DNA from: Paracoccaceae bacterium
GTDB lineage: Bacteria > Pseudomonadota > Alphaproteobacteria > Rhodobacterales > Rhodobacteraceae
DNA: 6,265 bases
Direction of reading: 5' to 3'
Assembly (NCBI GenBank): GCA_007131465.1
Contig: SLQN01000291.1
Span: forward strand, 1 to 6,265
The translations under genes and the position numbers were made by a program. Positions within the stretch are counted from its first letter, which is position 1, and the number at the start of each line of letters is the position of its first letter. Positions 1 through 5,544 of this stretch are shown here, in pieces. The notes below the pieces were generated by a model, which was not told the origin of the DNA, ran no database searches, and saw only the letters and a program-made list of their open reading frames with translations.

Positions 1-461
1 AGCAATATGCAGGCAGCACTGATCTGAACCGCATCGGGGGCCTCTATAAATCAGCACCCCTGCTGGCGGCGCTGTTCATCATCCCGGCCTTTTCGCTGGC
101 AGGGTTTCCACCGCTGTCGGGCTTCTGGGCGAAATACCTGATCGTCAAGGCCGCGCTGGAACTCGACGCCTGGTTCGTGGCCTTCGTGTCGCTGCTGGTG
201 GGGCTTCTGACCATCTTCTCGATGACGAAAATCTGGGGCATGGCTTTCTGGAAACCCCATCCCGACGGGATTGACCCGACGCCTGACCGCGCGCCCGCGC
301 GCGTGACGCGCGCCATGATGATCCCGATAGCCTCACTCGCCGCGATGACCATCGTGATCGGCTTCTACCCCGAACCCTTCGTGCAATTTGCCGAGGTCGC
401 GGCCATGCAGTTGCTGGACCCCAGCGATTATGTCACCACTGTTCTGGGGGTGCAGCCATGA
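1..461 (+). CDS. mrpD: Na+/H+ antiporter subunit MrpD (PhaD), C-terminal part
   Basis: This is the last 152 residues of an inner-membrane subunit of the Mrp (Mnh/Pha) cation/proton antiporter, homologous to the NuoL/M/N proton-channel subunits of complex I. The reading frame is open from the window edge (first full codon at position 3) to a TGA at 459-461. The visible part has the family segment SLAGFPPLSGFWAK (about residues 31-44 of the fragment), with the lysine in the membrane-helix context typical of this family, then two more hydrophobic stretches (about 57-82 and 99-120) and a short soluble tail. MrpA and MrpD are similar in sequence; I call MrpD because mrpE follows directly, as in the standard A(B)CDEFG order. 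The stop overlaps the mrpE start (ATGA, 458-461), which points to translational coupling. The 5' end lies outside the window. Confidence 0.9.
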   Translation, partial: QYAGSTDLNRIGGLYKSAPLLAALFIIPAFSLAGFPPLSGFWAKYLIVKAALELDAWFVAFVSLLVGLLTIFSMTKIWGMAFWKPHPDGIDPTPDRAPARVTRAMMIPIASLAAMTIVIGFYPEPFVQFAEVAAMQLLDPSDYVTTVLGVQP

Positions 462-937
462 ACGGACTTGTCATCAACCTGCTGCTGGGCTTCGCCTGGG
501 CGGCCATGACCGGTGATTTCAGCTTCGGGTCACTGGCGACCGGCGCCGTGCTGGGGTTTTTCGCATTGTGGATTTCGCTGCCACTGACCGGCATCGACCC
601 GATGTATTTCAAGCGGTTCTGGCGCTCGATCTATCTGGCGGGGTATTTCGTCTGGGAATTGCTTCTGTCCTCGATCGAGGTTGCGTGGGACGTGATCCGA
701 CCGGTGCCGCAGAACAAACCCGCGCTGATCGAGATTCCGCTGACCGTGAAATCGGATTTCGAGATCCTGCTGCTGACCAATCTCATCTCGCTCACCCCCG
801 GCACGCTGAGCGTCGATGTCTCTGACGACCGCGAGACGCTGACCGTGCATGCCATGTTCGGCGATGATGCCGAGAAGCTGACACGCGGCATCAAGGACGG
901 GTTCGAGCGTCTGATCATGGGAGTATTCGAGAAATGA
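458..937 (+). CDS. mrpE: Na+/H+ antiporter subunit MrpE (PhaE)
   Basis: A 159-residue membrane subunit of the Mrp antiporter; MrpE is needed for full complex activity in characterised systems but is not itself a channel-type subunit. The N-terminal part is hydrophobic (about residues 1-45, enough for two helices, then about 55-77), followed by a cytoplasmic C-terminal domain. The family signature is clear: LTNLISLTPGTLSVDVSDD at about 107-125, and a DVIRP segment just after the helices. The length matches the family (about 150-170). The ATG at 458 overlaps the mrpD stop and is preceded by a G-rich stretch (GGGGGTG) about 7 bases upstream that can serve as a ribosome-binding site. The stop overlaps the mrpF start (ATGA, 934-937). 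Confidence 0.94.
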   Translation: MNGLVINLLLGFAWAAMTGDFSFGSLATGAVLGFFALWISLPLTGIDPMYFKRFWRSIYLAGYFVWELLLSSIEVAWDVIRPVPQNKPALIEIPLTVKSDFEILLLTNLISLTPGTLSVDVSDDRETLTVHAMFGDDAEKLTRGIKDGFERLIMGVFEK

Positions 938-1257
938 CCGGAGCCGCCTTTCTTGCCTTTGCGGCGCAATTGTCGCTGCTGCTGATCCTGATCGGGATGG
1001 CTGTTGCCTTTATCCGGCTGGCCAGGGGGCCGTCGCTGGCCGACCGGGTTGTTGCGCTGGACATGATGACCGTGACCATCATCTCGTTCTGCGGGGTCTT
1101 TGCGGTGTTCATGGACGAGCCGTCATTTCTGGACGTGGCGATCGTGCTGGCGCTGGTCGGCTTTCTGGCCACGGTCGCGCTGGCACGCTATGCCGAACGC
1201 CGGCTGGACGAAGACGAACACCAGCGAGACCTTGCCGAGAAGGAAGCGGATACATGA
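934..1257 (+). CDS. mrpF: Na+/H+ antiporter subunit MrpF (PhaF)
   Basis: A small integral membrane subunit of the Mrp antiporter, 107 residues. It shows three hydrophobic segments (about residues 8-27, 42-59 and 66-83). Between the first two is the family motif IRLARGPSLADRVVALD (about 27-43), the hallmark of MrpF/PhaF. After the last helix there is a strongly charged tail of about 20-25 residues (RYAERRLDEDEHQRDLAEKEAD), which makes the protein slightly longer than the usual 80-95 residues. The start overlaps the mrpE stop, with GGGAG about 10 bases upstream; the stop overlaps the mrpG start (1254-1257). Identity is secure from the motif and the position. Confidence 0.93.
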   Translation: MTGAAFLAFAAQLSLLLILIGMAVAFIRLARGPSLADRVVALDMMTVTIISFCGVFAVFMDEPSFLDVAIVLALVGFLATVALARYAERRLDEDEHQRDLAEKEADT

Positions 1258-1556
1258 TCGACGTTCTGGTAGGGCTGTTTCTGATCGCAGGCGCGGGTTT
1301 CGTCATGATTGCCGCTATCGGCATCGTGCGGCTGCCCGATCTGCTGACACGCATGCATGCCTCGACCAAGGCAGGCACATTGGGCGCGCTTCTGGTGCTG
1401 GTGGGGCTGGCCTTGCATGTCGGCACGGGCGAGGTGGTCAGCAAGGCAGTGGCGACATCGCTGTTCCTGCTGCTGACCGCCCCGATTGCCGCGCATATGA
1501 TCGGGCGCGCACATGCACGGATGTTGCAGAAACTCAAAGACCGCCGCAACGCCTGA
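1254..1556 (+). CDS. mrpG: Na+/H+ antiporter subunit MrpG (PhaG)
   Basis: The last gene of the Mrp antiporter operon, 100 residues with three hydrophobic segments (about 3-24, 42-56 and 65-82). The family signature GIVRLPDLLTRMHASTKAGT lies at about residues 23-42. MrpG is a small membrane subunit required for assembly and activity of the heptameric or hexameric complex in characterised systems. The ATG at 1254 overlaps the mrpF stop and has an AAGGAAG ribosome-binding site 7 bases upstream, inside mrpF. The gene ends at TGA 1554-1556, one base before the stop codon of the convergent ggpS, so there is no room for a private terminator between the two genes. No further Mrp gene follows. Confidence 0.93.
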   Translation: MIDVLVGLFLIAGAGFVMIAAIGIVRLPDLLTRMHASTKAGTLGALLVLVGLALHVGTGEVVSKAVATSLFLLLTAPIAAHMIGRAHARMLQKLKDRRNA

Positions 1557-1557
1557 G

Positions 1558-3072
1558 TTATGCTGCAGGACGATCCGCGGGCAGAGTGCGGTCTTCGCGC
1601 AGGCTGGCGAAATGGGCAAGTTCGGCCTGTGTCCAGGCGGCAATGTCCCAGGTGCTCGCGCAGCGCCGCAACGCCGCCATGCGCGAGGACGCCTCGACAA
1701 GCTCCATCGCAAGGGCCTGATCAAGGGCGGCATCCATCGAGGCATGCGAGAACGGGTTGACCGGGATCGCGCCGTCCAGAAGCACGGCACAGCCCGCGAA
1801 TTCCGACAGGATCAGGACGCCGGGGCGGGTCAGGTCCTGTGCTGCGCAGAATTCCGATGCAACCAGATTCAGCCCGTCTGCCAGCGGCGTGATCGACGCG
1901 ATATCCGCCGCACGGTAATAGGCCACAAGCTGCGCCAGCGGGATTGCCTGGCTGATCAGCGCCACAGGCTGCCATTCCAGCGACCCGTAGGTCCCGTTGA
2001 TCCGCCCGCTCAGCGATTCGATCTTCTCCTGAATCTCGGCATAGGCAGTCATTGCACGGTTCGCCCCCACCGACACCAGCATCAGCCGCACCTTGCCATG
2101 CAGATCGCGGCGACGCTCCAGCAGACGCGCGAACGCTTCAAGCTGTTCGATATTGCCCTTGGTATAATCGGTGCGAGAGACCGAGAGGATCAGCTTGCAA
2201 TCGCCCAGATCCGCCCTGATCGCGGTGCACCGCTCCAGCACTTCAGGGGCGGTGGCCAGTTTCTCCAGATACTCGAAGTTCACGCCAACCGGCCTTGTAT
2301 GGATGCTGACCTGATTGCCGAAATGCATCAGCGTCAGCGGCATCCGCCGGTCATTGAGCGCCCCGCCAGTGGCGGCCAGCGTGGACGGCGTTGCGCAGTC
2401 CTCGATAAGTTGCGCCCCTGTCAGGCTGCGCACCACGGCTGCAAAGTTCTGCGCATAGCGCGGAATGTGAAATCCCACCGAATCGCAGGCCAGCAGGCTG
2501 TCGATGATCTCGGCCCGCCAGGGCAGCACATTGAACATGTCCGGCCCTGGAAACGGCGTGTGGTGGAAAAAGCAGATCGTCGCATGGGGTTTAAGCTGGC
2601 GCAGATAGCCCGGCACCAGCCACAAGTTGTAGTCGTGAATCCAGATCACCGCATCATCGGTCGCCTGTTCGGCTGCCGCCTCGGCAAAGGCCCAGTTGAC
2701 AGTCCGGAACGCAGGCCAGTCCACCGGGTCGTAATTGTAGCGTTCCTTGAACCCGTGCAGGATCGGCCAGAAGGCTTCTTTCGATGTCACATGATAGAAG
2801 CTGCGGATCTGCTCTGCCGTCAGTGGCAGGCGGCTGACATCATATGTGCCATAGCTGTCAGAGATTTCGATCACCGGCTCGAAACCGGGATTGGATGTAT
2901 CCTCGGCCTCTTTCCAGGCCACCCAGGCCCCGCGCTTTGCCTTGCCCAGAAACCCCTTCATTGTCGGCACGATCCCGTTGGGGCTGGAGTTTTCCCGATA
3001 CTCGACCCCGGTTTCGGTAATCACCTCTTCGTAGGGCTGCCTGTGATAGACAATCACGAGATCGGATTTCAT
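1558..3072 (-). CDS. ggpS: Glucosylglycerol-phosphate synthase (GT20 family)
   Basis: A 504-residue GT20 glycosyltransferase. GgpS transfers glucose from ADP-glucose to sn-glycerol-3-phosphate, giving glucosylglycerol phosphate, the first step towards the compatible solute glucosylglycerol; it acts in the cytoplasm. Seen here: the N-terminus LVIVYHRQPYEEV (5-17) followed by SPNGIVPT (30-37), closely resembling cyanobacterial GgpS as I remember it and unlike the OtsA start; HDYNLWLVPGYLR (146-158); HHTPFPGPDMF (170-180); SVSRTDYTKG with R300 and K305, the donor-phosphate pair of this family; and ADGLNLVASEF (398-408) with D399 and E407. All expected catalytic positions are present and the length matches GgpS. 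The ATG is preceded by GGAGGTG at 5 bases. It is coupled to the upstream phosphatase gene by an ATGA overlap at 3069-3072. The alternative, trehalose-6-phosphate synthase, is less likely given the N-terminal motifs and the partner gene. Confidence 0.87.
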   Translation of the reverse strand: MKSDLVIVYHRQPYEEVITETGVEYRENSSPNGIVPTMKGFLGKAKRGAWVAWKEAEDTSNPGFEPVIEISDSYGTYDVSRLPLTAEQIRSFYHVTSKEAFWPILHGFKERYNYDPVDWPAFRTVNWAFAEAAAEQATDDAVIWIHDYNLWLVPGYLRQLKPHATICFFHHTPFPGPDMFNVLPWRAEIIDSLLACDSVGFHIPRYAQNFAAVVRSLTGAQLIEDCATPSTLAATGGALNDRRMPLTLMHFGNQVSIHTRPVGVNFEYLEKLATAPEVLERCTAIRADLGDCKLILSVSRTDYTKGNIEQLEAFARLLERRRDLHGKVRLMLVSVGANRAMTAYAEIQEKIESLSGRINGTYGSLEWQPVALISQAIPLAQLVAYYRAADIASITPLADGLNLVASEFCAAQDLTRPGVLILSEFAGCAVLLDGAIPVNPFSHASMDAALDQALAMELVEASSRMAALRRCASTWDIAAWTQAELAHFASLREDRTLPADRPAA

Positions 3073-3845
3073 GGTTGCACCTCCGGACTGGATGAAACAA
3101 GAGAATGGGCGCGGATGGCCTCCAGAATGCCGCCCGCGCCGGGCGCGCGACAGTGATACGCCAGCGGCAATGCGCGCGTGGCCTCTAGTAATTCGGTCTC
3201 GGCCCCGCCCACAACCGCGCCATGAAGCCCTGTCTGGAACATCGAAAGGTCGTTCATCGTATCACCCGCCACCAGCACCTGCGTGCTGGGCAGCTTCAGA
3301 TGGTCGAGCAGCCGCAAAAGGGATGGCCCCTTGCTGACACCTTCGGGCAGGATATCCACGAAACAGCCGTGCGAAATGAGGATATCGACGCCAAGACCGT
3401 CGAGCACAGTAAGAGAGTCCGAGTTGAAGCGGTCGTCATACTGATATGACAAGCGATGCCGGAACGGCACGGGCTGCAACCACAGCCCCCGCACTGCTGC
3501 AAGGCGCGTGCGGACCAGTTCCGGTTTGCCATGCCAGCGCCGCAAAATCGGCGCCTCCAGCGCGGCGATCGGGTGCAATGTCAGGTTCTCGAACCGCGCA
3601 ATGGTCGTACCCACATCGCCGATCACATAATCCGGGGCAGGTACATCTCCCGATGCGCAGAGTGCAGAAATGAAATCCGGATCTCGTCCGGTGACGAAGA
3701 CCAGCGCCACGCGACTGCGTTCGGCTTGCACCCAGTTATACAGGGCGCGCCTGTCTTCCACAGATCCGCCAAGGAAAGTCCCATCCAGATCAGTTGCCAG
3801 CACCAGGTCGGGCCGGGCTGTGGCGTATTGATATTCGGTGGCCAT
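3069..3845 (-). CDS. HAD-IIB sugar-phosphate phosphatase, probable glucosylglycerol-3-phosphatase
   Basis: A 258-residue haloacid-dehalogenase phosphatase of the Cof/sucrose-phosphatase type. All four HAD motifs are visible: I, DLDGT at 19-23 (nucleophile D19, acid/base D21); II, FVTGR with T52; III, K172 in EGVSKGPSL; IV, GDTMNDLSMF with D195 and D199. A cap domain lies between motifs II and III (about 80-160), as in subclass IIB. The tail AGGILEAI resembles sucrose-phosphatase-like proteins. Because it is translationally coupled to ggpS, the natural substrate is probably glucosylglycerol phosphate, the dephosphorylation giving the free osmolyte. That assignment is inference: the cyanobacterial GgpP/StpA phosphatase is a longer protein of different sequence, while pseudomonad GgpPS carries a HAD domain fused in front of GgpS. 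I chose the ATG at 3845 over an in-frame TTG at 3851; a weak AGG lies about 8 bases upstream. Confidence 0.82.
   Translation of the reverse strand: MATEYQYATARPDLVLATDLDGTFLGGSVEDRRALYNWVQAERSRVALVFVTGRDPDFISALCASGDVPAPDYVIGDVGTTIARFENLTLHPIAALEAPILRRWHGKPELVRTRLAAVRGLWLQPVPFRHRLSYQYDDRFNSDSLTVLDGLGVDILISHGCFVDILPEGVSKGPSLLRLLDHLKLPSTQVLVAGDTMNDLSMFQTGLHGAVVGGAETELLEATRALPLAYHCRAPGAGGILEAIRAHSLVSSSPEVQP
3078..3084 (-). promoter_or_regulatory. Strong ribosome-binding site of ggpS
   Basis: GGAGGTG, an almost perfect match to the 16S anti-Shine-Dalgarno, lies 5 bases before the ggpS ATG and within the last codons (Glu-Val-Gln-Pro) of the upstream phosphatase gene. It fixes the ggpS start at 3072 and suggests that ggpS can be translated at a higher rate than its upstream partner. 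Confidence 0.8.
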
Positions 3846-3918
3846 GATCAAAGCCTATTGCGCAGTGCGTCAAAGGCAATGCCAGGGGCGACATTTCGAC
3901 ATTAAAGATGCGGCGTAT

Positions 3919-3946
3919 AAAAAACCGCCCAGAATTTGGGCGGTTT
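3919..3946 (-). terminator. Rho-independent terminator of the cold-shock gene
   Basis: On the minus strand the arm AAACCGCCC (3946-3938) pairs perfectly with GGGCGGTTT (3930-3922), a 9-bp stem extendable by one A-T pair across a 5-7 base loop. It is followed directly by a run of six T (3924-3919, partly shared with the stem). It lies 36 bases past the csp stop codon, so it closes the csp transcript and insulates it from the phosphatase-ggpS operon. It also means that operon must have its own promoter in the 70 or so bases between the terminator and position 3845. Confidence 0.92.
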
Positions 3947-3982
3947 GCTTGTCATTCATGCGCAACCCAGAAGGTCGTGGCC

Positions 3983-4189
3983 TCAGGCCAGCGCGATGTT
4001 GCTCGCGGATTCGCGGCCATCGCGGCTTTTTTCCAAATCGAAGGTCACTTTCTGACCATCATCCAGACCGCGCAGACCAGCGCGCTCGACGGCCGAGATG
4101 TGGACGAACACGTCCTTGGATCCGCCATCGGGCTGAATGAAACCAAAACCTTTGGTTGCGTTAAACCATTTCACTGTGCCTGTGGCCAT
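3983..4189 (-). CDS. cspA: Cold-shock protein, CspA family
   Basis: A 68-residue single cold-shock domain that binds single-stranded RNA or DNA and acts as an RNA chaperone. The protein starts [10 protein letters not shown], and carries RNP1 KGFGFI (13-18) and RNP2 VFVHI (27-31), with the aromatic residues W8, F15, F17, F28 and H30 of the nucleic-acid-binding face. The length is standard for the family. An in-frame ATG six codons upstream (4207) is rejected because the Shine-Dalgarno AGGAG (4198-4202) would then be inside the gene; it sits 8 bases before the ATG chosen here. The gene is monocistronic: its own terminator follows and a 166-base leader/promoter region precedes it. Whether it is cold-induced or constitutive cannot be read from the protein; the paralogue letter is therefore nominal. 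Confidence 0.95.
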   Translation of the reverse strand: MATGTVKWFNATKGFGFIQPDGGSKDVFVHISAVERAGLRGLDDGQKVTFDLEKSRDGRESASNIALA

Positions 4190-4197
4190 AGTGATAT

Positions 4198-4202
4198 CTC
4201 CT
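4198..4202 (-). promoter_or_regulatory. Ribosome-binding site that decides the csp start
   Basis: AGGAG, 8 bases before the ATG at 4189. It falls between two in-frame ATG codons and so selects the downstream one, giving the canonical [10 protein letters not shown]-terminus. Confidence 0.8.
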
Positions 4203-4210
4203 GTCATATC

Positions 4211-4232
4211 GCTGCCCGCATAATGCGGCAGC
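4211..4232 (-). promoter_or_regulatory. Hairpin in the csp leader next to the ribosome-binding site
   Basis: An inverted repeat with arms GCTGCC plus CGCA-type extension can fold into a stem of nine base pairs with one bulged base (4217) and a TAA loop (4221-4223). It ends 8 bases upstream of the csp Shine-Dalgarno. It has no following T-run on the minus strand, so it is not a simple terminator for the upstream gap gene. A leader structure influencing csp translation or mRNA stability is a reasonable reading, since csp genes often have structured leaders, but function is inferred only. Confidence 0.5.
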
Positions 4233-4313
4233 CCGGCTCAGTCAGTGCAAGATCGAGAAGAACTGTGGCCGTAGACGGAGAACAGTGGTCGATAGAGGTA
4301 ACGTCGCGTTGTC

Positions 4314-4342
4314 TTAATGCCGATCTTCGCGCCGATTTGCAA
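4314..4342 (-). promoter_or_regulatory. Possible csp promoter
   Basis: On the minus strand a TTGCAA (4342-4337) is followed after 17 bases by CATTAA (4319-4314). The match to the sigma-70 consensus is moderate (4 of 6 and 3 of 6). If used, transcription would start near 4307 and give a leader of about 118 bases, containing the hairpin near the ribosome-binding site. The spacing is ideal but the hexamers are weak, so this is a candidate only. Confidence 0.25.
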
Positions 4343-4355
4343 GGAAAATCGAGCT

Positions 4356-5336
4356 TCAGAGCGTTGAAATGCGCGTGGCCATATCCAGCATCCGGCAGGA
4401 AAACCCCCATTCATTGTCATACCAGCCAAAGACCCGCAGCATTCCGGCGGCGGTCTGGCGGGTTTCGGGCAGGGCCATGACGATGCTTTCAGGCCGCGCG
4501 CGCAGGTCGGTCGAGACGAGCGGACGATCAGTCCAGCCGATCACGCCACCCGCCTCCTGAAAGGCGGCATTCACGGCGTCCACTGTCGCGGGGCTGCCCA
4601 GCATCACGGTCAGATCAACAGCCGAAACCGACGCGACCGGGACGCGCACCGCTGCCCCCAGCAGTCGACCCTGAAGCTCGGGCAGCACATGCTCGACAAG
4701 CCGTTGAGCGCTGGTTGTCGTCGGAACCATCGACAGCGCCGCCGCGCGCGACCGCGCGGGATCGCCGCGCGGCGCATCAACCGTCGGCTGGCTGCCAGTA
4801 TAGCAATGCACCGTGGTCATGAACCCGGTCGTCAGCCCCCAGCGCGTATGCAAAAGTCGGGCCAACGGGGCCAGCGCATTGGTAGTGCAGGATGCGTTCG
4901 AGATCAGCACATGCCCTTCGTGCAACAGCGCGTCATTCGCCCCGAGCACGATTGTCACCTCTGCCGCGTCCGAGGGGCCGGAAATCAGCACCCGCCGTGC
5001 GCCTGCGCGCAACCCGCGCCGCGCCATCTCAGGCCGATCGGCGCGCCCGGTGCATTCCATCACAAGGTCGATATCCGACAGATCAAGCGTGGACAGATCA
5101 TTTGTCTGCGTCATGCGCAGGCTGCGCCCATCCACCACCAGATGCTTGGTTTCCAGTTGCACAGCCTTGCCCAGCGGACCGAAGACGCTGTCATATTCAA
5201 ACAGATACGCACAATCCTCGGCCGAGGCGATATCGTTGATCGCCACGATCTCGACCTCTGGCCAGCCGCCCTGCAGCCATGCGCGCAGGACTGTCCGCCC
5301 GATTCGCCCAAACCCATTTATGGCAACCCTGTGCAT
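4356..5336 (-). CDS. gap: Type I glyceraldehyde-3-phosphate dehydrogenase, divergent paralogue
   Basis: A 326-residue cytoplasmic enzyme of the phosphorylating GAPDH family, which interconverts glyceraldehyde 3-phosphate and 1,3-bisphosphoglycerate. Seen: the Rossmann fingerprint INGFGRIGR (6-14); VAIND with D35, the aspartate associated with NAD preference; SNASCTTN with catalytic C150; TVH with catalytic H177; RVPVASVSAVDLT; and WYDNEWGF near the C-terminus. Several usually constant stretches differ: HCYTGSQ for HAYTNDQ, PTTTSAQRL for PTSTGAAKA, ISGPS for ISAPS and WGFSCR for WGYSNR. It is therefore probably not the main housekeeping Gap but a second copy; erythrose-4-phosphate dehydrogenase is a less likely alternative. 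I chose the ATG at 5336, which gives the usual short lead-in to INGFGRIGR and has GGGGTGA 5 bases upstream; a GTG at 5345 preceded by AAGGA is also possible. No cbb or other glycolytic gene is adjacent. Confidence 0.88.
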   Translation of the reverse strand: MHRVAINGFGRIGRTVLRAWLQGGWPEVEIVAINDIASAEDCAYLFEYDSVFGPLGKAVQLETKHLVVDGRSLRMTQTNDLSTLDLSDIDLVMECTGRADRPEMARRGLRAGARRVLISGPSDAAEVTIVLGANDALLHEGHVLISNASCTTNALAPLARLLHTRWGLTTGFMTTVHCYTGSQPTVDAPRGDPARSRAAALSMVPTTTSAQRLVEHVLPELQGRLLGAAVRVPVASVSAVDLTVMLGSPATVDAVNAAFQEAGGVIGWTDRPLVSTDLRARPESIVMALPETRQTAAGMLRVFGWYDNEWGFSCRMLDMATRISTL

Positions 5337-5453
5337 CCTGCTCACCCCGTTCCTTGCCTGGATACAAGCACCGATTTGCCGGCCATTTGCAAGGTATCGC
5401 GCATGCCGCAGAACAAGTCCGTTGCGGGATCAAATTTCGATGGTCAAGTCAGT

Positions 5454-5488
5454 AAACTCTTTTCCGACAGTTTTGCTTGGTATATAGT
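5454..5488 (+). promoter_or_regulatory. Candidate hemP promoter with overlapping inverted repeat
   Basis: TATAGT at 5483-5488 matches the -10 consensus at five of six positions, and the overlapping TGGTATATA at 5478-5486 resembles an extended -10. No good -35 is seen. Just upstream, AAACT (5454-5458) and AGTTT (5469-5473) form an inverted repeat with a 10-base gap, placed where a -35-binding regulator could act. Transcription would start near 5495, giving a leader of about 50 bases. Iron control is typical for hemP genes, but the repeat is not a clear match to an Irr, RirA or Fur site that I recognise. Confidence 0.35.
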
Positions 5489-5544
5489 CAGTGAAGCCAG
5501 CGGTTCGCAAGCCTGACAGTCAAGCCAGACAGAAGAGGTCCAAG

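Noticed and set aside
291..313. Alternating GC tract as a possible structured or Z-forming element
   Set aside because: It is explained by Arg/Ala/Pro codons in the mrpD reading frame of a GC-rich genome.
1558..3072. Annotation as trehalose-6-phosphate synthase (OtsA)
   Set aside because: The fold and donor-site motifs are shared, but the N-terminus and acceptor-side segments resemble GgpS, and the coupled phosphatase is not clearly an OtsB. The call remains open to a tree-based test.
1513..3156. A 547-codon open frame on the plus strand, antisense to ggpS
   Set aside because: It is a GC-rich shadow of the ggpS frame: the translation is rich in Arg, His, Gln and Cys with no family motif, while the minus strand encodes a full GT20 protein.
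3846..3851. TTG start for the phosphatase two codons upstream of the ATG
   Set aside because: It adds only two residues, and the ATG at 3845 is a better initiation codon at a suitable distance from the weak AGG.
3456..3905. A 149-codon plus-strand frame across the phosphatase gene
   Set aside because: It lies opposite all the HAD motifs and has no recognisable features or ribosome-binding site.
3846..3918. TTGACG on the minus strand as the -35 of the phosphatase-ggpS promoter
   Set aside because: A standard 17-base spacer would put the -10 on the start codon, and no other convincing -10 is visible; a promoter must exist here but I cannot place it.
4689..5516. Open frames of 224 and 275 codons antisense to gap
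   Set aside because: Low-complexity, Arg/Pro/Ser-rich translations without motifs; the minus-strand GAPDH explains the region.
5491..5544. GTG start giving an 18-residue longer HemP
   Set aside because: The extension would include the Shine-Dalgarno and the probable transcription start, and lies outside the conserved HemP core.
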